Shown here: one piece after another, positions 33,888 to 42,147 of the stretch
Numbering within the stretch: position 1 is the stretch's first letter
Layout: each line of letters starts with the position of its first letter
Assembly (NCBI RefSeq): GCF_004683905.1
Contig: NZ_CP038438.1
Location: 3,100,001-3,164,000 of the forward strand
DNA length: 64,000 nt
Direction: 5' to 3'
Source: Pseudomonas fluorescens
GTDB lineage: Bacteria > Pseudomonadota > Gammaproteobacteria > Pseudomonadales > Pseudomonadaceae
Position numbers and translations under genes: made by a program
The notes under the pieces: model-generated
Seen by the model: the letters and a program-made list of their open reading frames with translations, nothing else
Told to the model about the DNA's origin: nothing
The model's database searches: none

Positions 33888-34012
33888 TCATCTGCTTTGA
33901 TGATAGTGGTGGTACCAGGTTTAGGGATGCGTTGCTGCGCACCACCCTTACCGTACTCAGGATTCGATTTGGTGAACGGCTCCAGTTTCGGACCTTTACC
34001 ACCGAGTTCGCG
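33863..34012 (-). pseudogene. C-terminal fragment of a polymorphic toxin-like protein
   Basis: 49 codons with a TAG just before the fragment and no start codon. The reading RELGGKGPKLEPFTKSNPEYG, ending QQRIPKPGTTTIIKADEV, resembles the last residues of large FHA/CDI- or Rhs-type proteins, which end in a displaced toxin tip. It stops at TAA 33863 inside the immunity-like frame. The upstream part has been replaced by repeat copy H. Confidence 0.4.
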
Positions 34013-34033
34013 CTATCTTCCTGTGACGGTGTT

Positions 34034-34061
34034 TGTCCACTGTCCACTGTCCACTGTCCGC
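34034..34061. repeat. Four tandem 7-bp units
   Basis: TGTCCAC three times followed by TGTCCGC, the last unit being the first arm of repeat copy H. This looks like slippage at the edge of the repeat. Confidence 0.75.
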
Positions 34062-34115
34062 TTCTGGCCGAAAGCGGTCAGTCGCGACCGTCCGCTTTTG
34101 GCCGATAGCTGCCAG
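34055..34115. repeat. Island palindromic repeat, copy H
   Basis: TGTCCGCTTCTGGCCGAAAGC, GGTCAGTCGCGACCG, TCCGCTTTTGGCCGATAGCTGCC. It is the rightmost copy and links the AGCGGAC and AGCTGCC forms. Confidence 0.7.
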
Positions 34116-34260
34116 CCAAAGTCAACTATTTCCAACTCAGCGCAGACATTACACGGGATGGCGTTGGATTTTCTCCAGACGTCATTCAAGCCGTTCTTTC
34201 GCCATCCTCACGCCCGGTGTTCAAAATACCTCGTGGCTCAATCATCAATTTTGATGAGCA

Positions 34261-34287
34261 ATGGAATTCACCGGTACTGAATTCCAT
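34261..34287. terminator. Hairpin downstream of the puuA-like gene
   Basis: Perfect 10-bp stem ATGGAATTCA/TGAATTCCAT with a 7-base loop, 51 bases after the puuA-like stop on the minus strand. It lacks a T-tract. It could also be the edge of the island insertion. Confidence 0.5.
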
Positions 34288-34338
34288 CCGGTCATCGCGG
34301 CCGCTGCACCTGACTCAAGTGTGGCGCTGAACCAGTGA

Positions 34339-35694
34339 TCACAAATACCAGCGATACTCCCGCGCGCTGATCTCTTGCATGAATGCCAGGTAATCCTGAC
34401 GTTTGTTCTCGCAATACACGTCGACAAACTCGGCGCCCAGTCCCGCACGCAGTTGCGGCTGATGCTGCAAGGCGCGCAGCGCTTCGAGGATTTCCGTCGG
34501 AAAATCGATGCCGCTGTTGCGGTCATCGTTGAGGGGCGGGATCGGTTCCTTGCCTGATGCCAGACCATGTTCCAGGCCCACCAGAATTGCCGCCAGCACC
34601 AGATACGGGTTGGCGTCGGCGCCGGCCAGACGGTATTCGATGCGCAGGTTTTTCGTGTCGGATTCAGGAATGCGCAGGCAGGCGTCACGATCCTCGTAAC
34701 CCCAGCTCGCCTTGGTCGCGGTGTTCACCGTGCCGCTCAGGCGGCGCATGGCGTTCTGGTTCGGGGCGAAGATCGGCATGCTGTGCGGCAGCAGATCCAG
34801 GCAGCCGGCCACCGCGTGGCGCAGTGCTTGCTGGTGATTGGCGGCCAGCAGGTTGTTGCCAGCCGCGTCATACAGGCTGACATGCACATGCATGCCGCTG
34901 CCCGGATGCTCCACGTACGGTTTGGCCATGAAGCTGGCGCGATAGCCATGCTTGAGCGCGACTCCACGGGTACTGCGACAGAACAGCGCCGCCCAGTCGG
35001 CAGCGCGCAAACCGTCGTCCAGATGACCGAAATTGATTTCGAACTGCCCCGGCCCCAGCTCGGCGGTGATCACCGTGGCGTCGATGCCCTGAGCTCGCGT
35101 TGCTTCTACCATTTCGTCGAGCACCGGGGCGAAACGTGACAGGCGTTCGATGTGCATGTTTGGCTGATCATCGGCGTCGTCGGTCAGCTCGTCGCGAGGG
35201 AATTGTGGCAGGCCGTCGCGCAGTTTTTTGTCGAACAGATAGAACTCCAGTTCGAAGGCCACCACCGGGTGAATGCCTTTGCCCGCCAATCGATCCAGCA
35301 CTTTCGCCAATACCTCGCGGGGTTCGAACTCGATCGGTTTGGCGGTGCCATCGGAGGTAATCAGCATCTGCCCCAGCGGCTGCGCTTCCCAGGTCACAGG
35401 CTTGAGCGTGCCCGGCACCAAGCGGCGCACAGCATCCGGGTCGCCGTCGTTGAAGCAGTAATCGCCAATCTTGAACAGACCGCCTTGCACGCCCAGCAGC
35501 ACGCAGTTTTGCGGCAGTTTCAGCGCACTGCCCGCCGCGACTTTTTCGAGCATGTCCACCGGATAGCGCTTGCCGTAAAAATGCCCCGGAATGTCCAGGG
35601 AAATCAGGTCGACATAACGCACCTCGGGGTAGCGTTGGCGAAACGCGCGCACTTCGGCGAGCAGGTCAGAGCAGACAGCGTCCATCGTGTTCAT
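34339..35694 (-). CDS. Glutamine synthetase-family enzyme (gamma-glutamylpolyamine synthetase, PuuA-like)
   Basis: A 451-residue type I GS-fold ligase that would join glutamate to putrescine or another polyamine using ATP. GS landmarks: FELEFYLFD near 146-154, ELGPGQFEINFGH, HPGSGMHVHVSL, APNQNAMRRLSG and RIEYRLAGADANPYL. The lack of the adenylylation-site context and the genes beside it separate it from nitrogen-assimilation GlnA. It is the last gene of a three-gene operon (oxidase, XRE-cupin regulator, synthetase). Thirteen bases separate it from the regulator gene, which fits the Puu pathway of polyamine catabolism. Confidence 0.9.
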   Translation of the reverse strand: MNTMDAVCSDLLAEVRAFRQRYPEVRYVDLISLDIPGHFYGKRYPVDMLEKVAAGSALKLPQNCVLLGVQGGLFKIGDYCFNDGDPDAVRRLVPGTLKPVTWEAQPLGQMLITSDGTAKPIEFEPREVLAKVLDRLAGKGIHPVVAFELEFYLFDKKLRDGLPQFPRDELTDDADDQPNMHIERLSRFAPVLDEMVEATRAQGIDATVITAELGPGQFEINFGHLDDGLRAADWAALFCRSTRGVALKHGYRASFMAKPYVEHPGSGMHVHVSLYDAAGNNLLAANHQQALRHAVAGCLDLLPHSMPIFAPNQNAMRRLSGTVNTATKASWGYEDRDACLRIPESDTKNLRIEYRLAGADANPYLVLAAILVGLEHGLASGKEPIPPLNDDRNSGIDFPTEILEALRALQHQPQLRAGLGAEFVDVYCENKRQDYLAFMQEISAREYRWYL

Positions 35695-35706
35695 CCTTTG
35701 TTGTTG

Positions 35707-36264
35707 TCAGGTGTAGACCCAGAGCACGCGGGTGAGCTGCCCGGTGCGGTTGCCGTAGCGGCAATGGGTGTGACTGTCGAATTGAAAGCTGTCACCGGCC
35801 TTTAAGGTCACCGGCTCGTCGTCGTTGCCCAGCCACAAGGTCAGTTCGCCTTCGAGCACGTAACCGCCCTGCTCCGAGCTGTCGCTCATGTGGCGGTCGC
35901 CGCTGCTCGCGCCCGGCTCCAGATGACTTTCAAGCATGGAGAACGAGGCACGCATCTGCGGCGACACCAGAATGTCGGTGATGCCGTTGGCGTAATACAG
36001 CGTGCATCGTTCGTCCGGACGGGTGACCCACGGCACTTGTTTGGCTTTGGGCAGGCTGTAGAAATAGGTGGTCGGCACGCCGAGGGTTTCGCTGATCGCG
36101 GTGAGGTCGGCCACGGTCGGGCGCGACAAGCCGCGTTCGACTTGCGAGAGAAAGCCCACCGAACGTCCGATCTTGTCGGCCAGCTCTTTAAGGGTGTACT
36201 TCTTGTGCTTGCGCAGGTCGTGGATCAGGATCGCCAGCGCAGCGATTTCTTCTTGCTTGTTCAT
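35707..36264 (-). CDS. XRE-family regulator with cupin domain (PuuR-like)
   Basis: A 185-residue repressor. The N-terminal helix-turn-helix spans about 14-68 (RKHKKYTLKELADKIGRSVGFLSQVERGLSRPT). A C-terminal cupin spans about 110-185 (LEPGASSGDRHMSDSSEQGGYVLEGELTLWLG, SFQFDSHTHCRYGN) and is likely to bind the polyamine. ATG 36264 is the family-typical start (MNKQEEIAALA). It lies between the PuuB- and PuuA-like genes with 13-base gaps on both sides, so it would regulate its own operon, probably through the palindromes upstream of puuB. Confidence 0.9.
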   Translation of the reverse strand: MNKQEEIAALAILIHDLRKHKKYTLKELADKIGRSVGFLSQVERGLSRPTVADLTAISETLGVPTTYFYSLPKAKQVPWVTRPDERCTLYYANGITDILVSPQMRASFSMLESHLEPGASSGDRHMSDSSEQGGYVLEGELTLWLGNDDEPVTLKAGDSFQFDSHTHCRYGNRTGQLTRVLWVYT

Positions 36265-36277
36265 GGTCAAAATCTCA

Positions 36278-37567
36278 TCAAATGCTGTCGCGCAGCCGAT
36301 ACCAGGCCTTGCCGATAGCCTCCAGCGGTGCTGCGAAGTGCTTGCCGCCGGGGAAACGGCCATTGCTCAGGCCCTGGTACAACGCCAATTCATCCGCCTC
36401 GCCGAGAATCGCGTCGGACATCGCGCGGGCGGCGGCCAGTGTCGGCAGCACGCCGTGGCCCGAGTAGCCTTGCAGCCAATAGCGATCGCCCTCACGGCCA
36501 ATGTCAGGCGTGCGTTTGATCGTCAGGTCGATATGCCCGCCCCAAGCGAATTGCAGCTCGACGCCCTTGAGCTGCGGAAACACGCGTTCGAGAAACGGCC
36601 GAGTTGCCGCCGCAATGTCCTTGGGCATACCGCCCAGATAAGTGCAGCCACCGCCGAACAACAAGCGGTTGTCCGGCGTGCGACGGAAGTAATCGAGAAC
36701 GAACTGGTTGTCGGTCACACAGACGTTGCTCGGCAGCAGCGCAGTGGCTTGCTCCGGCATCAGCGGCGCGGTGGCGACTTGATAGGTGCCGACCGGCAGG
36801 ATGCAGCTGGAGAGTTGCGGGTCGAGTTGATCGAGATAGGCGTTGCAGGCCAGCACCAGCACGTCGGCGTTCACCGAACCGCGCTCGGTATTGACCCGGA
36901 AACCGTTGCCCTCCTGCCGATAACTCAACGCTTTGCTTTGCTCATGAATACGCCCGCCGGCATGCTCGATGGCGGCAGCCAGGCCAAGGGCGAGTTTCAG
37001 CGGATTGAGATGTGCGCCTTCGGCGTCAAAGAGGCCGGCCTGATAGCGTTCACTGGCGACCCATTGCGGCAGGTCTTCGCGGGGAATGAACTGCAGACCG
37101 TCGTGGCCCCACTTATGACTGGCTTCGTGTTGCCACTCAGTCAGCAGGCTGACTCGACGCGGCATCACCGACGTCCACAAATGGCCGGGGCGATAGTCGC
37201 AATCGAAACCATGCCGCCCGGGCAATTCACGCAGCTCCTGCGCGGCCCAACGCATGCCGTCCCACAGACGCCTGGCGCGCTCATATCCAAGCGCAGCCTC
37301 CAGCGGCGGCATGTCGCACGACCAGCCCAAAATCGCCTGCCCGCCATTACGCCCGGACGCGGCCCACGCCACGCGACTGGCTTCGAGTACGGTGACGCGC
37401 TTGCCGGCCAAGGCCAGACGCAACGCGGTGTGCAGCCCACTGAAACCGGCACCGATGATCACCACGTCGGTGTCGTGCGCACCTTCCAGCGCCGGCCGTG
37501 TGCTGAGAATATCGGCGCAACTGTGGGCGTAATAGCTGGCGACATGCTGCTGGGACTGCTGAAACAT
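36278..37567 (-). CDS. FAD-dependent gamma-glutamylpolyamine oxidoreductase (PuuB-like)
   Basis: A 429-residue amine oxidase of the DAO family. The FAD-binding Rossmann motif VIIGAGFSGLHTALRLA is near residue 40, followed by the family ASGRNGGQAILGWS, and a C-terminal GYSGHGVLPTLAAARAMSDAI that closes the flavin site. It would oxidise gamma-glutamylputrescine made by the PuuA-like enzyme. ATG 37567 (MFQQSQQH) is preferred over ATG 37579 because GAGGCG lies five bases before it. It is the promoter-proximal gene of the operon. Confidence 0.9.
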   Translation of the reverse strand: MFQQSQQHVASYYAHSCADILSTRPALEGAHDTDVVIIGAGFSGLHTALRLALAGKRVTVLEASRVAWAASGRNGGQAILGWSCDMPPLEAALGYERARRLWDGMRWAAQELRELPGRHGFDCDYRPGHLWTSVMPRRVSLLTEWQHEASHKWGHDGLQFIPREDLPQWVASERYQAGLFDAEGAHLNPLKLALGLAAAIEHAGGRIHEQSKALSYRQEGNGFRVNTERGSVNADVLVLACNAYLDQLDPQLSSCILPVGTYQVATAPLMPEQATALLPSNVCVTDNQFVLDYFRRTPDNRLLFGGGCTYLGGMPKDIAAATRPFLERVFPQLKGVELQFAWGGHIDLTIKRTPDIGREGDRYWLQGYSGHGVLPTLAAARAMSDAILGEADELALYQGLSNGRFPGGKHFAAPLEAIGKAWYRLRDSI

Positions 37568-37577
37568 TCGGCGCCTC

Positions 37578-37627
37578 ATGAAATTTATTTCTTATAATTT
37601 CATGAAAATCTACAGAACAAATTTCAT
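37578..37627. promoter_or_regulatory. Candidate operator of the puu-like operon
   Basis: ATGAAATT (37578-37585) and AATTTCAT (37596-37603) form a perfect 8-bp inverted repeat with a 10-base spacer. A further AAATTTCAT half lies at about 37619-37627. This AT-rich cluster directly precedes the first gene and is a natural site for the PuuR-like repressor. Confidence 0.5.
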
Positions 37628-37660
37628 ATCGGCAACCGACAACTGTTTCACTCACACAGA

Positions 37661-38845
37661 TCAATGCTCCAACGCATAACGCCGGCAATGCTCCAGATAA
37701 CCTTTCTCATGTTTGCCAACCAACTGCACGACACTGGTCCACAACCACGACGGCGCATCCAGGGTCTTCGAGCGACACGCTTGCAGCTCGCGCATCCACG
37801 AAGCCCGTGTGCTCATGTCCATCTGCCGGGCATGGGCCAGCCCCACGACGCGGGCCAGATACCCGGCGGCGAGCATCGCGTCGGTCTGGCTCAATTGATC
37901 CAGTTCCAGTTTCATGTCTTGCGGCAGCAGTTCGCGGATGAAGAAGCCATGGTCGAGCACCCGGGTGGCGATCATCCGGTTGCCCAGGCCTGGCGAGAGA
38001 AAACGCGCACCTTCGACCACACGTTTGCCGTTATCGCGAGGCATCGCGGCGCGGGCCACCCGAGGTGCGGCGGCGGCAATCGCTTCCTTGATATCCAGCA
38101 GGCAATATTCCTGATCGTCGCCCTCGCCCACCCCCAGCAACACGGCATAACGCTTGAGCCCCAGCGAACTGCAGCCTTTGACCCAATAGGCCGAGTCGAG
38201 CATTTTCACCCGGTCGTCCTTGTTGCGGCCCTTCAATGAGGTCACCAGCGTGTGCAGGTCTGGCGTAGCGCAAAGGGTCTTCAGCGCACTGCGTTCTTCC
38301 CGTGACAGCGACCAGAAATGCTTGCCCAGCGGAATAGTTGGTTTGGTGCTCTCGATGCGCTCCTGGGCCAGATGCTTCCAGGTGCGCTGCACCGCGCTGC
38401 GCATGCCGGCCTTGACTTGCGCGGGTCTTGGCGGCTCTTTGTCGACATCGTCTTCGAATGCTTGTTCATAGCCGCGCATCATCTCTTCAAGCATGCGCGC
38501 GGTGGCGACGCCGGGCAGGTCCGAACCTCGGGCGGCGGTGGCCAAGGACAGCGCCAGGCGTACCAGATCATGCGCGGGGTTGCCGATAACGGTTTGGTCA
38601 AGGTCGCGGATGTGGATGTCGATGCGCCCTTTCAGGTCGCCGGTCGGTCCGAGATTGCCGGCGTGACAATCGCCGCAGATCCACACCGCCGGCCCCTTCG
38701 GTAAGTTGCGGCCCGGTTGGCTGTGCAGCCACTCATAAAACTGCACCGTACTGCCACGGACATAGGCGTGGGCGGAGCGAGCCATTTTCAGATTGCGCAG
38801 TTGTGACAGCGGTTCAAGACGTGCGGAGGGCCGTGGGGTTTTCAT
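37661..38845 (-). CDS. DUF2252 family protein
   Basis: A 394-residue cytoplasmic protein of the DUF2252 family, which has a protein-kinase-like or aminoglycoside-phosphotransferase-like fold. The family motifs are seen: ARSAHAYVRG near the N-terminus, ICGDCHAGNLG near 57-67 (catalytic-loop-like, H-x-x-N) and IRDLDQTVIGNPAHDLVRLALSL (metal-site-like D-L-D). Later KDDRVKMLDSA and a Gly-rich CSSLGLKRY complete the pattern. No substrate is known for the family. It lies alone between the puu operon and a two-component pair. Confidence 0.85.
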   Translation of the reverse strand: MKTPRPSARLEPLSQLRNLKMARSAHAYVRGSTVQFYEWLHSQPGRNLPKGPAVWICGDCHAGNLGPTGDLKGRIDIHIRDLDQTVIGNPAHDLVRLALSLATAARGSDLPGVATARMLEEMMRGYEQAFEDDVDKEPPRPAQVKAGMRSAVQRTWKHLAQERIESTKPTIPLGKHFWSLSREERSALKTLCATPDLHTLVTSLKGRNKDDRVKMLDSAYWVKGCSSLGLKRYAVLLGVGEGDDQEYCLLDIKEAIAAAAPRVARAAMPRDNGKRVVEGARFLSPGLGNRMIATRVLDHGFFIRELLPQDMKLELDQLSQTDAMLAAGYLARVVGLAHARQMDMSTRASWMRELQACRSKTLDAPSWLWTSVVQLVGKHEKGYLEHCRRYALEH

Positions 38846-38907
38846 GGACGCTTCTTGCAGTGAATGTGTCCTGTTGACCGCCGGCCGCTCGCAAATGTTT
38901 CAAAGTA

Positions 38908-40236
38908 TTACAAAGGCAACTCAACCCGCGCCCGCAAGCCACCGCTGCTGCGATTGCTCAAACTCAGTTCGCCGCCCTGCTCGCGCACAATCGCCCGCGC
39001 CGCCGACAGCCCGAGCCCGACACCACCGGTTTCCCGGTTGCGCGAGGTTTCCAGGCGGAAAAACGGGTCGAACACCCGCTGCAACGACGCTTCGGGAATT
39101 CCCGGCCCGTTGTCACTGACGTCGATGCACACGCTGTAACCGTCGCTGCTCAGCGCGATTGCCGGCTGCTGCGCGTACTTTTCGGCGTTTTCCAGCAGAT
39201 TGACGATCACCCGTTTGATCCCCAGCGGCCGGCCCTCGTAGACCAGATGCGCCGGGCCGTTGAAATCGATCGCAATGTTCTGGTCGCGGTAGTCGTCAAT
39301 GATCGTCTGCAACAGTTCCGACAGGTCGAACGCGGTGCTTTGCTCCGGCTGAGTGTCCTCACGAAAGAACGCCAGTGCCGCGTTGATCATCGACTGCATT
39401 TCTTCGATGTCGCGGATCAGTTTGCCCTGATGATCAAAGTCCTCCATGAACTCGCTGCGCAGGCGCATACGGGTCAGCGGTGCGCGCAAGTCGTGGGAAA
39501 TCGACGCGAGCATGTGCGTGCGTTCGCTGATGTAGTGCTGAATCTGCGCCTGCATGGTGTTGAAGGCGATGATCGCCTGGCGGATCTCGTCGGGGCCTTC
39601 GACTTTGATCGGCGGCGCACGCAGATCACCGCCAAAACGGCGGGCGGCGCTGGCAAAACGTTGCAGCGGTTTGGCCAGTTGCCTTGTGGCCAGCCAGGCC
39701 ACCAGCACGGTGGCAATCAGGCCCAGAGCGATGATGATTGCGATGCGCGTGCCGATGTCCAGGCCCCAGGAGCGTTCGGGCGAAGAGAACAACAGCCAAC
39801 TGGCATCCGGCAGTTGAATCAACGCCGCATAGCGCGCCAGCGGACTGCCGCTCGGCCAGTCAGCGGGATTGAACACTCGAATGTCTCGCTCATCGCCCAA
39901 CAACTGATGCAACCCTGACGTCTTGTTGGCGATGAGCTGCGTGCCACCCGCTGGCAATCCAAGTTCGTCGCGTTGCGCACTCCACGTCACCTCCTGCGTC
40001 GGGCCGGTTGCCGCGTGCGCCAGTTTCGGGCGTAAAGGCGCTGGTGCAGCCTCGATCACTTTGACGGTCGCGGCAATCTGCTCCAGCAACCCGGTACGTT
40101 CAATCGGTGGTCGCGCCCAGGTCCCGGCAACCTCCACGAACAGGAAGTTGAGTGCCAGCGACGCGAGCATGGCCGCGACGATGGTCAGGGCGATCCGCCG
40201 ACTCAGCGGATCACGGCGCAGGAATCGACGGATCAT
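38908..40236 (-). CDS. Sensor histidine kinase (EnvZ/RstB-like)
   Basis: A 442-residue inner-membrane kinase. Transmembrane helices are at about 14-36 and 163-186, with a periplasmic sensor between. A HAMP segment (RQLAKPLQRFASAARRFG) leads to the H-box SHDLRAPLTRMRLRSEF with His248. The ATPase domain has the N-box (LLENAEKYA), G1 (DNGPGIP), F-box (DPFFRLE) and G2 (GVGLGLS). It overlaps the response-regulator gene by four bases (ATGA), so the two are translated together. The stimulus is unknown. Confidence 0.92.
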   Translation of the reverse strand: MIRRFLRRDPLSRRIALTIVAAMLASLALNFLFVEVAGTWARPPIERTGLLEQIAATVKVIEAAPAPLRPKLAHAATGPTQEVTWSAQRDELGLPAGGTQLIANKTSGLHQLLGDERDIRVFNPADWPSGSPLARYAALIQLPDASWLLFSSPERSWGLDIGTRIAIIIALGLIATVLVAWLATRQLAKPLQRFASAARRFGGDLRAPPIKVEGPDEIRQAIIAFNTMQAQIQHYISERTHMLASISHDLRAPLTRMRLRSEFMEDFDHQGKLIRDIEEMQSMINAALAFFREDTQPEQSTAFDLSELLQTIIDDYRDQNIAIDFNGPAHLVYEGRPLGIKRVIVNLLENAEKYAQQPAIALSSDGYSVCIDVSDNGPGIPEASLQRVFDPFFRLETSRNRETGGVGLGLSAARAIVREQGGELSLSNRSSGGLRARVELPL

Positions 40237-40949
40237 GAACGCGTGACCTTGGCGGTAAACATGTAACCACCGTTGCGCACGGTGCGGATCAGGTCCGGGC
40301 GTTTGCTGTCCGGCTCGATCTTGCGCCGCAGGCGGCTGACCTGCACGTCGATGCTGCGATCAAAGGCGTCGTGGCCCTGACCGCGAGACAAGTCGATCAG
40401 TTGCTCGCGGGCGAGGATGCGCTGCGGGTGTTCGAGGAATACCACCAGCAGATCGAACTCGCCACCGGACAGCGGAATCATCACGTTTTCCGGGGAGCGC
40501 AGCTCGCGACAGGTGATGTCCAGATGCCAACCGGCGAAGGCGATCACCGGCCGTGACGGCTCGCTCGCGGGGCTGACCTGCTCACCGGCGCGGCGCTGCA
40601 CGGCGCGCAGGCGGGCCAGCAGTTCACGTGGGGCGAACGGTTTGGTGACGTAGTCATCGGCGCCCAGTTCGAGGCCGACAATCCGGTCGCTCAACTCGCC
40701 CATGGCGGTCAGCATGATGATCGGAATGCCCATCTGCGCGCGCACTTTCTGGCACAGGCTCAGGCCACCTTCGCCGGGCAGCATCAGGTCGAGAATGATC
40801 GTGTCCGGGCGCTGCTGCGCAATTGCCGCCCACATCGCTGCGCCGTCGGCGGCGACATCGACCTCGTAGGCGTGCTGGACGAAGAACTTCTTCAGCAGGG
40901 CAAGAATTTCCACGTCATCGTCGACGATCAGCAGTCTGCTCACGGGCAC
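40233..40949 (-). CDS. OmpR-family response regulator
   Basis: A 238-residue regulator. The receiver domain has the acidic pocket DDD (10-12), phosphoacceptor Asp54 (IILDLMLPG), Thr in MLTAM and Lys in VTKPF. The C-terminal winged helix ends in HDAFDRSIDVQVSRLRRKIE and RTVRNGGYMF. It is the first gene of the pair with the overlapping sensor kinase. No target genes can be read from the window. Confidence 0.94.
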   Translation of the reverse strand: MPVSRLLIVDDDVEILALLKKFFVQHAYEVDVAADGAAMWAAIAQQRPDTIILDLMLPGEGGLSLCQKVRAQMGIPIIMLTAMGELSDRIVGLELGADDYVTKPFAPRELLARLRAVQRRAGEQVSPASEPSRPVIAFAGWHLDITCRELRSPENVMIPLSGGEFDLLVVFLEHPQRILAREQLIDLSRGQGHDAFDRSIDVQVSRLRRKIEPDSKRPDLIRTVRNGGYMFTAKVTRS

Positions 40950-41108
40950 AGGATCCTCAGGCCAAAAAAGAACGCATCTAAAACTATTCTGGCCGGCGGG
41001 TCATATATTTCAATCGAGCAACATTCCGTCGTCCCGGACATCAAGCGGACATTCTGCGGCAAAACCCCTCAGGCACCCTGCACGCCATCGACAACCGGGG
41101 GGCTTTCA

Positions 41109-41432
41109 ATGAGCGCATTGCACAACCGTTATACCGCCGAGGGCCACGACGCCCGCTATCCGTTGATTCTCAGCCAGCGCACCAGCGCGCCTGAGCAGGA
41201 TACGCCGCTGTTATTTCAGGAGTTCTGCCTGGGCCTGTCAGATGACCAAAGCCGTATCGTCCTGCGCCGCTATTTCGAGCAGTACGGCCCCGGCGATTCG
41301 CAATGGGTCGAGTACGTGCATTCGATACCGACCGCCGACCTGATCCAATGGATCATGAGCCACGGCCAACTGCACATCGAATGCTCGGACAACACCCCGC
41401 CGCTCTCCTCCCCAATCACTGCCCGCGCTTGA
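41109..41432 (+). CDS. Hypothetical protein, 107 residues
   Basis: A small soluble protein with no known motif. The middle part (LLFQEFCLGLSDDQSRIVLRRYFEQYGP) is helical and the C-terminal tail is Ser/Pro-rich. ATG 41109 follows a run of G that could act as ribosome site. The longer frame upstream lacks protein-like sequence. It precedes the DUF3313 lipoprotein gene by 35 bases on the same strand and is probably in the same transcript. Confidence 0.55.
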   Translation: MSALHNRYTAEGHDARYPLILSQRTSAPEQDTPLLFQEFCLGLSDDQSRIVLRRYFEQYGPGDSQWVEYVHSIPTADLIQWIMSHGQLHIECSDNTPPLSSPITARA

Positions 41433-41467
41433 ACGACGCGGGGCAAAAGCGCAAAACAAGGATTCGC

Positions 41468-42139
41468 ATGATCAGAAGCCATTGCTTGATGTCGGTGCTA
41501 TGTACGGCGTCCCTGAGCCTTTCGGCCTGCAGCAGCAAAACCGTCGAACCGCAGAAGTACACCGGATTTCTGCACGATTACAGCGTGCTCAGCGAACGCC
41601 AGACGCCATCGGGGCAGACGGTGCTGGGTTGGGTCAGCCCGGCGCTGGCGCGGGGGCGTTACACCCAGGCCTATCTGGCGCCCAGCCAGTTCTACCCGAG
41701 CGCCGCGCCGACCGAGCGGATCCCGCTGAGCACGCTGTCCGGCGTCACCGACTACTACGACGCCGCGCTCAGGCTGGAACTGGGCAAGGTCATGCGCCTG
41801 ATGCCGCAACCCGGCCCGAACACCCTGACCATCAGACCGGCGATCACCCGCGTCGCCGCCAGCACCCAAGGCTTGCGCTTCTATGAATGGCTACCGGTGA
41901 CGCTGGTTGCCGCCGGCGTGAGCACCGCCACCGGCATCCGCGATCAGGACAGCGAAATCACCACCGAAGTCTCGTTCGAGGACGGCTCCACCGGCGAAGT
42001 GGTCGCCGAAGTCGTGCGCAAGGGCATCGGACTACCGCTGGAAAACGACAAACAGGTGCTGACCGCCGATGACGTCAAGGCTGTTCTCGATGGTTGGGCC
42101 GGCGACCTGGGCCAGTCATACCTGGCGATCCGCCGCTAG
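41468..42139 (+). CDS. DUF3313 family lipoprotein
   Basis: A 223-residue predicted lipoprotein. Signal peptide with lipobox SLSAC, so the mature N-terminus is Cys21. After it comes the DUF3313 hallmark YTGFLHDYSVL, then beta-rich sequence (TLTIRPAITRVAAS, DSEITTEVSFEDGSTGEVVAEV). It ends DVKAVLDGWAGDLGQ, a helix common to the family. The residue after Cys is Ser, which favours the outer membrane. ATG 41468 is the start that gives the leader. The function of DUF3313 proteins is not known. Confidence 0.85.
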   Translation: MIRSHCLMSVLCTASLSLSACSSKTVEPQKYTGFLHDYSVLSERQTPSGQTVLGWVSPALARGRYTQAYLAPSQFYPSAAPTERIPLSTLSGVTDYYDAALRLELGKVMRLMPQPGPNTLTIRPAITRVAASTQGLRFYEWLPVTLVAAGVSTATGIRDQDSEITTEVSFEDGSTGEVVAEVVRKGIGLPLENDKQVLTADDVKAVLDGWAGDLGQSYLAIRR

Positions 42140-42147
42140 ACATTTTG

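Larger units (their letters stand above)
33347..34338. other. Right end of the island: decayed segment
   Basis: 992 bases without an intact gene. From left to right it holds repeat copy G, an immunity-like open frame, an overlapping toxin-tail fragment, four tandem 7-bp units, repeat copy H, and a strong hairpin before the puu operon. Confidence 0.5.

Noticed and set aside
22193..34338. CRISPR array or prophage as explanation for the island
   Set aside because: The repeats are few, irregularly spaced and palindromic with genes between them. No cas, integrase, capsid or terminase genes are seen.
36068..37597. 509-residue plus-strand frame over the PuuB/PuuR-like genes
   Set aside because: Shadow of two well-supported minus-strand genes.
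41039..41060. AAGCGGACATTCTGC resembling the island repeat
   Set aside because: Only about ten bases match and no palindromic partner arm is present.
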